Part shown: positions 11,183 through 22,361 of the stretch, one piece after another
Position numbering within the stretch: position 1 is the stretch's first letter
Layout: the number at the start of each line of letters is the position of its first letter
NCBI GenBank assembly: GCA_022702545.1
Contig: JAHRBC010000005.1
Coordinates: forward strand, 3,968,001 to 4,032,000
From: Phycomyces nitens
Taxonomy: Eukaryota > Mucoromycota > Mucoromycetes > Mucorales > Phycomycetaceae
Direction of reading: 5' to 3'
DNA: 64,000 nt
Notes under the pieces: model-generated
The model's input: the letters and a program-made list of their open reading frames with translations, nothing else
Database searches by the model: none
Told to the model about the DNA's origin: nothing
Program-made: the position numbers and the translations under genes

Positions 11183-13637
11183 ATGGCCCCTCCACCTCCT
11201 AATTCGGCTGACGGTTCTTTCTTTGGAAACACATCCTGCCCCACCTACCGTCGTGGATCCTTGACGACCTCCCTCATATCCGTCCCTATGCACTACAACC
11301 ACAGCCACAATTACTCCAAGACCCAACCCCACCGCCAACCATCCACCCTTCTTTCCAGACTTCGCCAACCTTTCTTTAGAACCGACAAACGCTGGAGATG
11401 GTGGCATGCCCTCTCTGTCCTGCTCGTCTTTCTCGGTATCGTTGAACTGGTGGCCCTCATGACAGGATGGGCTCTCCTGCAAGACGATATTCTGCCCGGG
11501 CGGATAGGTAATTATTGGTGTACAGAGACCATTCCAAATTAGAGCATTTTGCCTATATTCTGTTTTATTATTATTATAATCTGCATGTATTTATCTAATA
11601 TTGGATCTAATTATCTATACATTAGCCGTGCGTCAATACTCGACAATGACCTATCGACACCTAAACACCTCGGCCCCAATCGACCTGCCGTCTGGTACGG
11701 TTGTGTTCCACATCACCGAAGAGTTTGGTCTGGCCAACTCTGGATCTCTCGGTGCGGCTGTCACGGCATTGGCAGCTGCCCAGCAGAAATCCGGCCTCGC
11801 TCAGGTTTCTATTGTCATGCCCTTTTACTCGTTCCTCAAGAACAAGTATACTCTCAAACGCAGTGCAGACTTGATCATCGATATTCGCGACAAGGACAAT
11901 CGCCCGGTGCCAATTGAGTTTCGCGTCTGGAAGACCCAACATGTGCTCACCACTTCATCCAACGCCACTGTCAGCATTCCTGTGTATCTGATCGGTCCTG
12001 GAAACAGGGCACCATTCAGCCAGGCTTTCCGTGCCAAAAACCCCCTTCATATCCAGTCCCCCCAAAAGGGCCTCCCACGCGAATGGAGAGATCAGTATTT
12101 TGGAAAGGCAGCAGCAGCATTTGTAGCCCACCGTACATCTGCCATGGACGAAGTGTCTTTGTTTGCCCCTCTAGAGACAGTTGCGCGTGTGGACGTGGTC
12201 CATTTACACGGAGCAGCGACTGCCTATGCCGCAAAGCACATGCGCGACCGACGTGATACTCACCAGTTTGGCCCCAATCCCCCTGTATTTGTCTATACTT
12301 TACACGAGTACAACCGTGAACTGCAGCACGCCCATTCGATCAACAGCGTACAAAAGTTCCTCGACGACCCTGCCTTGTTTCTTAATGTACGAACTCCCTA
12401 TCAGAACAAGGCATTCCTGCAGCGTGCTCGCCAGGCCATTGAAGCCCAAAGCTACACCCACAACCAGCGGGTTTTCCTGTCTGGTCTTGGTATGGCTTCG
12501 GCTGATATGGTGACAGTGGCAAGCCAGTCAATGGCATCAGATATGGTCCAGGGCATTCTCGATGTGCCGATGAAAGAGATGATGATGGACAGTCTGTTGT
12601 TCAAGGCCCAGAACCGGCGCTTCTTCGGCATCTCCCACGGCATCAACTTTGACAATGTCAGCCCATTCACGCACCCCAAACTTACCCAACGCAACATTGC
12701 CTTCCCTGCCCATGCCCTGAACTTAATACAGCAACAGTCTGTGCCTGCGCGCCAAATTGCCCCTACACAACGCACCCAGTGGCCCCTTGGAGCATCCCCC
12801 AACGACTATGTCAGCACCTCCAAAGACCGAGCAAAACGCTTCCTAGTCCGTCGCAAGCTTCTTGGCGAAGACGACACCAACCGCCCAATGGTCCTGTTTA
12901 CCGGCACATTCCATTACAGCAATGGAGCCGCCAGATTCGACGAGGCCGCTTCTTACTTTCAAAAGCACAATATGCGCTTCGTATTGCTCGGCCAACCTGG
13001 AGACTACCCGTTTGAAAAGCTCGAGGCACTTGGAGCAAAGTATCCCGAGACTGTTCTCATTCTCTCGACACCAAAGGAGTACCGCCAATGGTCCGTACTA
13101 TGCCGTGCAGCGGCCGATGTCGTCTTTGTACCCGGACAACCCAGCAGCAGCCTGAGCGCAATGGAAGGTATGCTGTATGGCGCGTCTGTCCTGTCCACCG
13201 GCTCCGGAAGTCTGCGGGACATTCTTATGGACCGTCCTGCCTGGAATGAAGAACAAGCCCAAGAAAATGAATTCAAGCGTGATATTCGCATCATGCGCAA
13301 CAAAGAAACAAAGGTTCCAACCGTAGCCAGCATGGAACACTTTAATGCCTATCTATTCAATGACACCACCACCAGCCTCGAAAAGGCCATTATCGATCTT
13401 GGAAACGACTTTGCAAAGACAAACGAAAGCAAATCGCTCCGAGAAGAGTATTGCCTGCGCATGATCCACAGTGCAATGGCCTTGGATTGGGAACGTCCCA
13501 AGGGACCAATGGAGGAGTACATGCAAGCGTACGAAATAGTCCTCAGCGACCGTACTCTTCCCTCCCTTACCCAGCACCTGGTTGAGGAAGAACAGTCTGT
13601 GCTGAACCGCTTGATGCTTCGGGATCAGCAGCTGTAG
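11183..13637 (+). CDS. Membrane-anchored glycosyltransferase of the glycogen/starch synthase (GT5-like) fold (778 aa)
   Basis: Two exons, 11183-11507 and 11626-13637, joined in phase. The start is the first ATG (MAPPPPNSAD); the frame is open 96 bases further upstream but without an ATG. Residues 1-73 are basic and Pro/Ser-rich. One membrane helix (about 76-95, LSVLLVFLGIVELVALMTG) makes it a type II membrane protein. The body has a starch-synthase catalytic-type N-lobe (VVFHITEEFGLANSGSLGAAV, about residue 130; later VHLHGAATAYAAKHM) and a GT-B C-lobe (MVLFTGTFHYSNGAARFDEA ... SAMEGMLYGASVLSTGSGSLRDIL). The usual KxGG nucleotide-sugar loop reads NSGSLG, and the FEPCGL motif reads PSSSLSAMEG, so it is divergent. 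GC content is higher than in neighbouring intergenic DNA. Acceptor and product are unknown. Confidence 0.75.
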
Positions 13638-14984
13638 ACCATCCTATGCCTAGGCATGGACTCTTTATTTTTTATTTTATTTAAAAAAGAAAAAGAAATT
13701 CAAGACTGTAATCTAGTTATTGTTCCTTAGAGACTCTTATTTCTTTGTTGTATCATATCAAACCCTTCATTCACTTCTTTTGGTGACCCCTTTCGTTTCT
13801 ATAATTTTCTTGTTTGTTTTGCTGCCCTGTGGTAGTTTTTTTTTTATTATTATTATTCATTTGTACCCAAAATACACGCTTTGGAACACCAAGATCTCTT
13901 TATTGTTTAATTGCAGGCTTGCCACGAAATCTGTGCCAAGTATTTAGAGTATTAGGAAATCAACTAATCCAAGGAGTCTATTATTTCCTGTTGTATATGT
14001 ATATATATAAATATATATAAAAAGGTAGTCTTGGTCTAGATGATGATTATCAAACCTTTTTTTAGATACAAATTCCTCAATTAAAAATATCCATTCTCCT
14101 AACCCTTGCAAGCCCATCTGGATATTTCTCACACTTGTGGCAATGCGTAAATACTAAAACAAAAGCAAGGAGAACAAGTAGATCTCGATAATTTAATAGT
14201 AAATCAAATCAAATCAAATCAAATCGATGTAGATGTAGATGTGCAGGTGCAGCCAAACTGGTTAAAAGTGCATAGTGCATTATCCATTTGCGTGATAAAG
14301 CGCTTGATTTGTATTGAGCCTGACGAGAGCTCAAAAAAAAAACACAGACCTTGCGGATAAAGCCAGATTTGACCAAGAAATTGTGAATACATGTAATTCC
14401 TCGAGTATTCTGATATCTATATATATCATGATGGTTGTTTAAAGTGTGTGTGTGTGTGTAGAGGTAACTATGATTTATGAATACATTTATCCAAACACAT
14501 TGTTTGTTTGTCAATAGTATAAAATATAATAAATATTGGTACTTGGATTTAGTTTATCATGGTTGGTATCCAGATTCATCATAATAATAATAAAGAAGAA
14601 TAGATGGAAATTACACATGCAAAGTGATATAACTACACTTTAATCTGCACTGATTCTTGCTCTTTACTAGATTTTTTTACTCCTTTAAATATCCAAGTCC
14701 AATAGGGCAATCTAGTCATTTTTGGGAACCACATTAAAATAAATGGTTAAAGATCATGTCTAAATTGATATTCTGTCAGTCCATGTCTTGAAATTTACAT
14801 GTATTTAAATAATAATAATAATAATAATTGAAAAATTGAAGTAATATAAAATAAAAAAAAAAGGGTGTTGCTGTTATAATTAAATAACCGACCCGGAATA
14901 CACGTGACCCAGTACGAGCAGTGGCACTTGGAAAAGCGCCCAAAGGACAATGGACGCTCCCTCTCTTTCATCACATAGACAAGG
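13638..14984. other. 1.3-kb AT-rich intergenic DNA, no gene seen
   Basis: 3' flank of the glycosyltransferase and 5' flank of the ribosomal-protein gene. It contains TA runs near 13998-14020, a four-fold AAATC repeat near 14203-14224, a GT run near 14442-14458 and an AAT run near 14810-14828. Short open frames here show no protein-like composition. Confidence 0.6.
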
Positions 14985-15767
14985 ATGAAGTACTCTGCTG
15001 GTAAGATTGATATCCAACTCAGAGAATAGATAGAAATGGATGGATCTAGATACACCATTGGACCAAAGGATGGACATTGTATTACACAAATCGACACTTT
15101 GACTTGATCATGTCAAAACCATTGATGATCAACAAACAAAAAACACGACACGCACGTTCCCCAGCCACACAATGCACAACGAGCAGACGCATATACGAAT
15201 CAAGACCGAAAGATGAACAAAGAGAGACATAATGGTTAATCCTCCATTCTCTTCTTAATAGACGTCAGCTCCGACCGTAGCAAGAGCCGCAAGGCCCACT
15301 TCACCGCTCCCTCTAGCATTCGCCGCAAGATCATGAGCGCACCTTTGTCCAAGGAGCTCAGAGAGAAGCACAGCGTAAGGATTGCGGGATTCAGTATTAA
15401 ATGGAACTGGATGATTGATGATGGATGAATTGGTTAGGCTCGCTCCATCCCTGTCCGCAAGGATGACGAGGTTATGGTTGTCCGTGGTACCTACAAGGGT
15501 CGCGAGGGAAAGATCGTCCAGGTCTACCGCAAGAAGTGGGTTATCCACATTGACCGTGTCACCCGCGAGAAGGTCAATGGTGCCACTGTCCCCATTGGTA
15601 TCCACCCTTCCAAGGTCGTTGTCACCAACCTCAAGATCGACAAGAGCCGTCAGGCCATCCTTGACCGCAAGAACAGCGGTTCCAAGAAGAACGCCATGGA
15701 GCAGGTAAATTTTATTTAAAAAAGATGGGTGGAAATGTAGGATCTAAAGGCTGACAAGATATCATAG
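14985..15767 (+). CDS. RPL26: 60S ribosomal protein uL24 (L26) (140 aa)
   Basis: Four exons: 14985-15000, 15262-15374, 15438-15704, 15741-15767. The first exon encodes only MKYSA plus one base, followed by a 261-base intron, a common arrangement for ribosomal protein genes. The joined protein reads [17 protein letters not shown] near the start. It then has [13 protein letters not shown], the KOW motif [19 protein letters not shown] and a [10 protein letters not shown] tail, ending in a nine-codon last exon. These are hallmark uL24/L26 sequences. uL24 binds 25S rRNA near the polypeptide exit tunnel. A tempting closer ATG just before exon 2 (15231) was rejected because it leaves only a 27-base intron. 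Confidence 0.93.
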
Positions 15768-16280
15768 TAAAAATACAAACCTGTGTAGGTATTGTGATTG
15801 AGATTTCTCATTCTCTCTCTCTCTCTCTCTCCCATCTCTCTTTTGGATTCTTATTATTCTCATAAAATAATAATAATAAAATAAAATATATAAAATAAAA
15901 CAAAAAATAAACAAAGATGCGCTTTTTTGAGATGATTTTTAATGTGCAGAAGATGCGACCTGAACACAACATTGTAAGGATGATCGGCCAATAGAGTGCA
16001 TGTATTGGATCTATATAGCTAGCTACTTGATGTTCAAGTCAACAAATGTTGAAATTCCATGTGACAAAACCACGGTGGGGAAGGACAAGCCCCGCATTTC
16101 AGTCAGCGTGATTCTGCTTACTTAGCTCAAATGAATTGCACTTGAGGCGGAGGTTTTACCAGTCAGACAGGTCAGCTTTTTATATATATATATATTTATT
16201 GTGTCCCATCCCCACCTTTTCCCCCCTTCTTCTTCTACTTCTACTTCTTCTTCTTAAAGACTTGTATAACATCCTTGGAC
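15768..16280. promoter_or_regulatory. Intergenic region upstream of the acyl-CoA synthetase gene
   Basis: About 500 bases with a CT microsatellite near 15810-15840, an A/T-rich stretch near 15855-15915, and a strongly pyrimidine-rich segment (16205-16255) just before the start codon. The latter is the likely core promoter/5' UTR of the downstream gene. No coding sequence seen. Confidence 0.5.
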
Positions 16281-18450
16281 ATGGCCAAATTCAGCTTGGA
16301 AAGACAATCCTACGTGGTCCCCAACTCAAAGCAGCCCGGACAGTCTGGTAAGTGTGTTGTACCTGCCAAAACAATGTTCTCATCCGTCAAACAGGCATCT
16401 ACAGAAACGCAGAGAGACCAGTCGTTGAGGATTCGTTTTCTCCCAACATCAAGACCATCTACGACATCTTCCACTATGGTAATTACCATTCACTCAACTC
16501 AACCAATACTTACCTCTCTCTCTCTCCTCCCCTTCAACCCTAGGCTTAAAGCTTTCACGCGACCGCCCCTGTCTAGGCGTCCGTAAGCTGATCGATGCAA
16601 AGACCGGTCAGCGCGGTGCCTATGAGTGGCAGACTTACCGCGAAGTCTCCCACAGAATAGACAACTTTGGCTCTGGATTGATGAACCTCTTGAACCACAC
16701 CTTGAATGATGTGCGTACAAAGCAGATCCCTATTGGTATCTGGGCTGTAAATCGTCCCGAGTGGATGATTTCCGACCTTGCCTGTGCTGCCTATGGTCTT
16801 CACGTCGTTGCCCTTTACGATACCCTTGGCCCTGACACTGTCGAGTATGTGGTCAACCATGCCGAGCTCGAAACTGTCATTTGCTCTGCTGACCACGTAG
16901 CCGATCTCCTCAAGTTGAGACATCGTCTTCCTAACCTAAAGGCAATCATCTCAATGGACACAATTGAGGATGACATCAAGGCCGGTGCTGGTATAGTATC
17001 CAAGAGCGCTATCATCAAGGCATGGGCTGAAGAAAAGAACATCTTGCTTCTCGATTTTGCCACCCTCGAGGCTGCCGGAAAAAAGAACCGTCGCTCCCAC
17101 AACTTGCCAAAGCCAGAGGACATGGCCTGTATCATGTACACCAGTGGCACCACAGGTATGCCCAAGGGTGCCATGCTCTCCCACCGTAACTTTGTGGCTG
17201 CCTTGTCTGCAAGTGTCACCAGTCTCAAGGGAACCAGCGAGGATTCTGCTATTTCCTATCTCCCCCTTGCCCACATTTTCGGTCGTGTGTGCGACATGGT
17301 CCTTCTTGCACTTGGTGGCCGCGTTGGATACTTTTCAGGATCCATCGATACCCTTGTTGAGGATATCCAGGAACTCAAGCCTACCATCATGAGCACTGTT
17401 CCCCGTCTTTTGAACCGTATCTATGCCAAGATTGTCCAGGGAACCATCCAGGCTCCCGGTGCCAAGGGTGTGCTTGCTCGCAAGGGTGTTGCCGTCAAGC
17501 TTGAGAATTTGGAGAACAAACAAGGTTACACACATGCCTTTTGGGATCGTCTCATGTTCAACAAGGTCAAGATGGCCCTTGGCGGTCGTGTTCGCTTGAT
17601 GATCACCGGTTCTGCTCCTATTGGTAAGGATGTCATGCAATTCCTCCGCATTGCACTTGTGTGCGATATCCGTGAAGGCTATGGTGCCACAGAGACAACC
17701 GCTGCTACCTGTATCCACTACGCCAACGAGTATCTTGCTGGTCACATTGGTGGACCATTCACCTGCAATGAGCTCAAGCTTCTCGATGTTCCAGAGATGA
17801 ACTATCTCTCCAGCGACCCCCAACCCCGTGGTGAGCTCTGTGTACGTGGACCAAGTGTGTTTATGGGATATTACAAGGAGGAAGAAAAGACACGCGAGGC
17901 TATTGACAGCGAAGGATGGTTCCACACTGGTGACATTGCCACTGTCAACCATCGTGGTGCATTTGTCATCATTGACCGTAAGAAGAACATCTTCAAGTTG
18001 GCTCAGGGCGAGTACATTGCTCCCGAGAAGATTGAGAATGTGTACGCCAAGGAGCCCGTTGTCGGACAGATTTATGTCCATGGCGACTCTCTCCAGAGCC
18101 AGTTGGTAGGCATCGTTGTTCCCGACCCAGAGACCCTTGCTTCCCTTGTTTCTGCCAAACTTCCCCACGTAGCTTCCAAGAACCTGTCGTTTACTGAGCT
18201 GTGCAGCCATCCTCAGGTCAATGCACTTATCCTCAAGCAAATCACTCGTACTGGCAAAGAAGCCCAACTTAGAAGCTTTGAACAGGTGCGAGCCATCCAC
18301 CTCGAAGCCATTCCCTTCTCCATAGAAAACGAACTCCTCACTCCTACCTTCAAGGTCAAGCGTCCCCAGGCCAAGAAGTACTTTGAGAAGGAGATTGATG
18401 CCATGTACAATGTCCTCAACTCACTGCCCGACAACTCTTCCAAGCTCTAA
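16281..18450 (+). CDS. Long-chain acyl-CoA synthetase with peroxisomal targeting signal (685 aa)
   Basis: Three exons, 16281-16347, 16395-16478, 16544-18450, in phase. The enzyme activates long-chain fatty acids with ATP and CoA. Visible motifs are the AMP-binding P-loop MYTSGTTGMPKG (about residue 246), EGYGATETTAA (about 429), GWFHTGD, and the eukaryotic LACS signature DRKKNIFKLAQGEYIAPEKIE. The protein ends in SKL, a perfect PTS1 signal, so it is predicted to be imported into peroxisomes for beta-oxidation. Length fits the roughly 680-700 residues usual for the family. A closely similar non-peroxisomal paralogue may exist elsewhere. The coding sequence is GC-richer and more biased in codon use than its surroundings, suggesting high expression. 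Confidence 0.92.
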
Positions 18451-20456
18451 ATTCTATTGTATTTTTTTTCTGTTTTATACATAATGCCAACAGCAAAGAA
18501 TACTCGATAATTTTATATTTCCTTTCCAAATCCCAATAAAAATGTATGTATGTCCAAGTGTTTCTGGGGTCAATTGAAATATGTGATGCAAACTGCAAAA
18601 ACGATCAATCTCATACAGCAGGGGGGGGGGGAGTGCAATTGTGCAATTGTGCGACCTGATAGGCAATCTAGACATGCCTTGTGGTGTTTAGATGCTCAAG
18701 GGACACACACACACACACACACGTATTCACATATTCACATATTCACATGTCATGTATGAGTTGCCATGGATATTAAAAAAAGAAAGTGTGTAGCCTTTAC
18801 CCCAGACAAAGCTTATTAGTGTGCAAGATTTCTTTTATCTTTTTCTATTTTGGCCAATGAAATCGTTTGTACATTGAGGTTATACGGTTTGTCATCCAGA
18901 AATGTCAATGGATTAATCTTGACTCTGGGGTGAGCAAGTTTTCAGTCTAAAAAAGTCGTGTACTATTTGAATTAATTGGCCATTTAGTGCCAATTGGCCT
19001 GTCTTTAAGCCATTTGTTTCAATTAAATGGTTCAAATCTCATTACCAATACTTGATTGATTCCGACTCTTCTTATTTATATATTGATTGATTAGATTGGC
19101 TCCAAGCACACGGTCTATTTTGATGAATAATAATAATAATAATAAAAAGATTGAAACAAGATTAATTGCCATTATTATTATTATTTGTTTTTTAGTTTTA
19201 TTTTGTAATTTTCCATGCAAGGGCATCTTTGCCTACTTTATCTCTCTACAAAATTTATGGTCAATACAATCACCATGCCAAAGAAACTAAAAGGCGATCC
19301 TCACAAGCCATTCAAGGCACCACATGTTAAAGAAACCATTATTGCAAGTCACGCTGAACAACCCCAGGACATGGTAGTCTTTTTTAAAAAAATAAAAAAA
19401 GTTTAAACTTTAATCTAAATCACTCGTAAGTACCTGTATTTCACCAGCTTTATTTTCTTTACTCCATTGAAACAAATTGATATTAGCCAAAGTCAAATAC
19501 TTTTGCAATCGTCTTAAAGATCAGAAACATATTATTTGGCCAGAGTTTTAAAATACTCTTTATTAGAATTGAAATGGCAGAATTGCTTGTAAACGGGGGT
19601 TTGCATTGTACGTATATATGTATATTCTAAAAATGGAAATAATATTTCAACTTACAATTGGCTGTATAGTAGAGTACCTTTCTTTTTTTTTAACCAACTT
19701 GAAATAGAATTTAAATCACATTTTTATTACAAGTAAATTGATGTAGACTTATTCTCTATCGTTTCATCTATAAGAATATGGTACCTCACGTACATTTTTG
19801 CATGTAAAATGTTTTTATAGTTGCCTTAAGCGAAAATGTAAATCTTTACACTTACAAAAAAAAAGCCACGAAGTACTAGAGAGTAAAATACCTAGCCCAA
19901 AAAGAATCTGATTATACTTTCAACGCTCTAAAGACTAATATTTATTCATATCTTGACAGGGCTAGTAAATTGTCAAAGTTGTACTGTTTTTAGACCAACT
20001 CATGGCGTTTAATTGAGGTACATGGTAAAAAAAAAAATTGGTTGGAGATACAGCGTATGAAAGAAAGTAAAGAAATACTCTCAAAGTCTATTTATCCTAT
20101 AGAAAAGTTTCTTTATATGATTAAATGTTCACTTTAATAAACTTGTATATTAACCTATCAAAAAACTCCATCTTTTCTCTCTATAATTGTCTGTAGTTCT
20201 CTTTACTATAAAAGTGGAATTTTAAGCATACAAATATATAATAGAATTTAAATATAAAATATTGAAATGATTTCCTTAAAAAAAAAGAGTTGTCGAGACT
20301 TGCACAATCTCAATTATTGTATTTCAAAAGTTGGACCAAAGTGTGGCTTTATATTTTATTAAACTGGATATCATATTTCATGTCATTTATATTTATTTAT
20401 CAAGTTTTCCATCTCTCTTATTTATTACATTTCAATAATATTTCCGTACTTGCTAG
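18451..20456. other. 2-kb AT-rich intergenic DNA with a possible small ORF
   Basis: It holds a poly-G run (near 18621), a CA microsatellite (near 18705-18722) and AAT/ATT repeats (near 19127 and 19170). A 43-codon frame at 19275-19406 begins MPKKLKGDPHKPFKAP and has a protein-like first 33 residues, then runs into low-complexity lysine codons. It could be the first exon of an unrecognised gene, since a GT follows GACATG. I could not find a convincing second exon. Confidence 0.4.
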
Positions 20457-21798
20457 GTGTTTATGAAAAGTGAGGTACTTAACTTTATTGGGGTTAAAAA
20501 TGACATATCAAGTGTGGCAGGAGTTTATAGGATCGGTAAGGATGGTCTCTATATCTTGTGGTCTATTCATGGCCTAATAGAAACCATTGGTTCATTGCTT
20601 GAGCATGTTTTGTTTGGAGAAAAGCTGTTTACTTTTGGCAGAGACTTTTGTAAGGTTCTTTATGTAATTCACAAAGTCTCAAGATTCAAAATCATCTTAC
20701 AGTGTACCAACAGAAAATGTGCATGGAGACATGTAAAAATACTTTATCTCGGGAAAAAATCATAATTGCCCAGGAAAATGGTCCAAAAAAAATGATTGCA
20801 CTCAGAATATTTGTAGCATTTCTCTTGTGGGTAGGCAGTTGTGTTGGCCCCACAACAGGTGGTCTTGATACAATTCCCACTCTCAAGTATGATGATCCCC
20901 GGCCGTAATATTGCTCGCCTTGTCAGTGCTATATTTCCCGGCCTCACTCCAAATTCCATCACCTCTCAATTCCTTGTGGGTTGAGCCATATTAACTGCTG
21001 AAAACGTAGATGTTACACAGTTGAACAACCTGATTCTTGGCCAGTTTCCTAGAGAACCACAGAAATACAACATTATTGAGTAGGGTATCAATAAAGACAA
21101 CATATTGTCATATCCAATTGAACTTTTAAATTCTCTCAATCCTGGATTCTTACCACCACATATCCTTTGTTTTAAAAAATGCTGCCCAATTATGCTGCTA
21201 CAAAACGTTGATCCAAGAAATGATTTTCTGTAATGGCACTCGTCTTATATGCAATTACTTGAGCAGACATATCATCAAGGTGTTGCAATTTATTTATTTT
21301 TCTATTTTATAATCTCAAATTACCTTGCCTATTAGTCATATATCTTTAGCTCTACCAAGGTATATAAGGCCTCTAAAGTACTACGTTTTGTCTCTGTGTC
21401 GATTTCTCTTTTATCATTTTATCCTGTCAATCACCGATTAAACTTTTTGTAAATTATCCAGTCTTTTGTCTACTTTTATTCACCCCTTTCAAGGTGGGTT
21501 TTTTTTATAATTTTTAATAGAATATCAATAGTTCACGTCAAAGACAATGCTTGTTACTGGATCTCATGCCGTAAAACGGGTTCTTCCCGAGAGCAGGCTT
21601 AATTTATCTAAATTTAATGCTTTGATTGAGTTCAAGAGACACCAATTTCCTATCCGTCTTGCCTTTATGATAATTAATAAGTCCCAGAATCAAATATTGG
21701 ATAGTGTTGGTCTATATTTTCATTCCCTTGGTCTTTATTATGGCCAGCTATATGTTGCCACTTTTGGTATAAAGTCTCTGTCTGAAACAAGATCATAA
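20457..21798 (+). pseudogene. Helitron Pif1-like helicase relic, copy A
   Basis: Three decayed segments on the plus strand read through as a Helitron helicase C-terminal half. Segment 20520-20760 contains LFTFGRDFCKVLYVIHKVSR and WRHVKILYL, matching the Pif1 GGDFRQxLPVV and LWRHVxxLxL motifs. Segment 20790-21260, with several stop codons, contains LRIFVAFLLWVGSC, then IFPGLTPNSITSQFL, LTAENVDVTQLNNLI, YPIELLNSLNPGFLPPH and PIMLLQNVDPRN. Segment 21547-21798 contains HQFPIRLAFMIINKSQNQ and LYYGQLYVATFG, the family's C-terminal helicase motifs with substitutions. In Helitrons this helicase works with a Rep nuclease in rolling-circle transposition; no Rep part is visible. It is inactive and lies about 550 bases upstream of an F-box/LRR gene. 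Confidence 0.8.
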
Positions 21799-22361
21799 TG
21801 GACAATCCTTGGGACTCGAATATACCAGTAACTACTAAGTTTACAAACAGTAGAGTACACAAGAAAGTGGTTACAGCAGATTAACTATCATGTAGCTAAC
21901 TCCAAATGCGCTGTTTATCATGTATTAGATACTATATCTTACGTCCTTATGCTCTTGTGTTTTTATTTTTATTTTATTATCCAACCTTTATTACCTATGA
22001 TTCTATTTTTCTTGATTGCATTTAGCATATTCTTTCCCGTGCCATCCATAATTATTTATATGTATTAATCATAATGGGTTTTGATATTATATATGAATAA
22101 ACTCTATCACTAACCTAAATACCTAACACTCTAATTGTATCAAACAGCCAAGCCAATCTATAAACTCATTATAAACTCACTTTTGATGTGTACAACCGTG
22201 GGGCCGCAGTAAAGCTCTCACAAATTGAGCGGAGAGTGTATTATTTCCAAGATATGACTGTTGTTATTGCTGTTAATAGATAAATTTCCTTATTTGTATA
22301 TTCAAAGTAACATCACACTATTTAAGAGAAAGCGTAATGGCAAATGCATCATGAACTCATC
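21799..22361 (+). promoter_or_regulatory. Upstream region of F-box/LRR gene 1, shared by all three paralogues
   Basis: From about 22040 to the start codon this matches the upstream regions of the other two F-box genes. Shared features are an AACCGTGGGGYCRCAGTAAAG block near 22195-22215, GAGCGGAGAGTG near 22229, a TATTTAAGAG box near 22319, and a five-codon upstream ORF (22337-22354, MANAS). The first part (21799-22040) is the 3' flank of the Helitron relic and is shared only with copy 3. Confidence 0.55.

Noticed and set aside
14795..15097. 100-codon minus-strand ORF upstream of RPL26
   Set aside because: Overlaps exon 1 and the promoter of RPL26 on the other strand; composition is not protein-like.
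15231..15261. Start codon ATGGTTAAT just before exon 2 of the ribosomal protein gene
   Set aside because: It would need a 27-base intron; the ATGAAGTACTCTGCT exon at 14985 with a normal GTAAGA donor gives the family's expected N-terminus.
15255..15605. Minus-strand ORF (116 codons) opposite RPL26
   Set aside because: Antisense shadow of a conserved ribosomal protein gene.
16573..17274. Further minus-strand ORFs opposite the acyl-CoA synthetase
   Set aside because: Shadows of the same GC-rich exon; no family features.
17335..18300. Long minus-strand ORF (321 codons) opposite the acyl-CoA synthetase
   Set aside because: It is fully antisense to a well-supported exon and its composition follows from biased codon use on the other strand.
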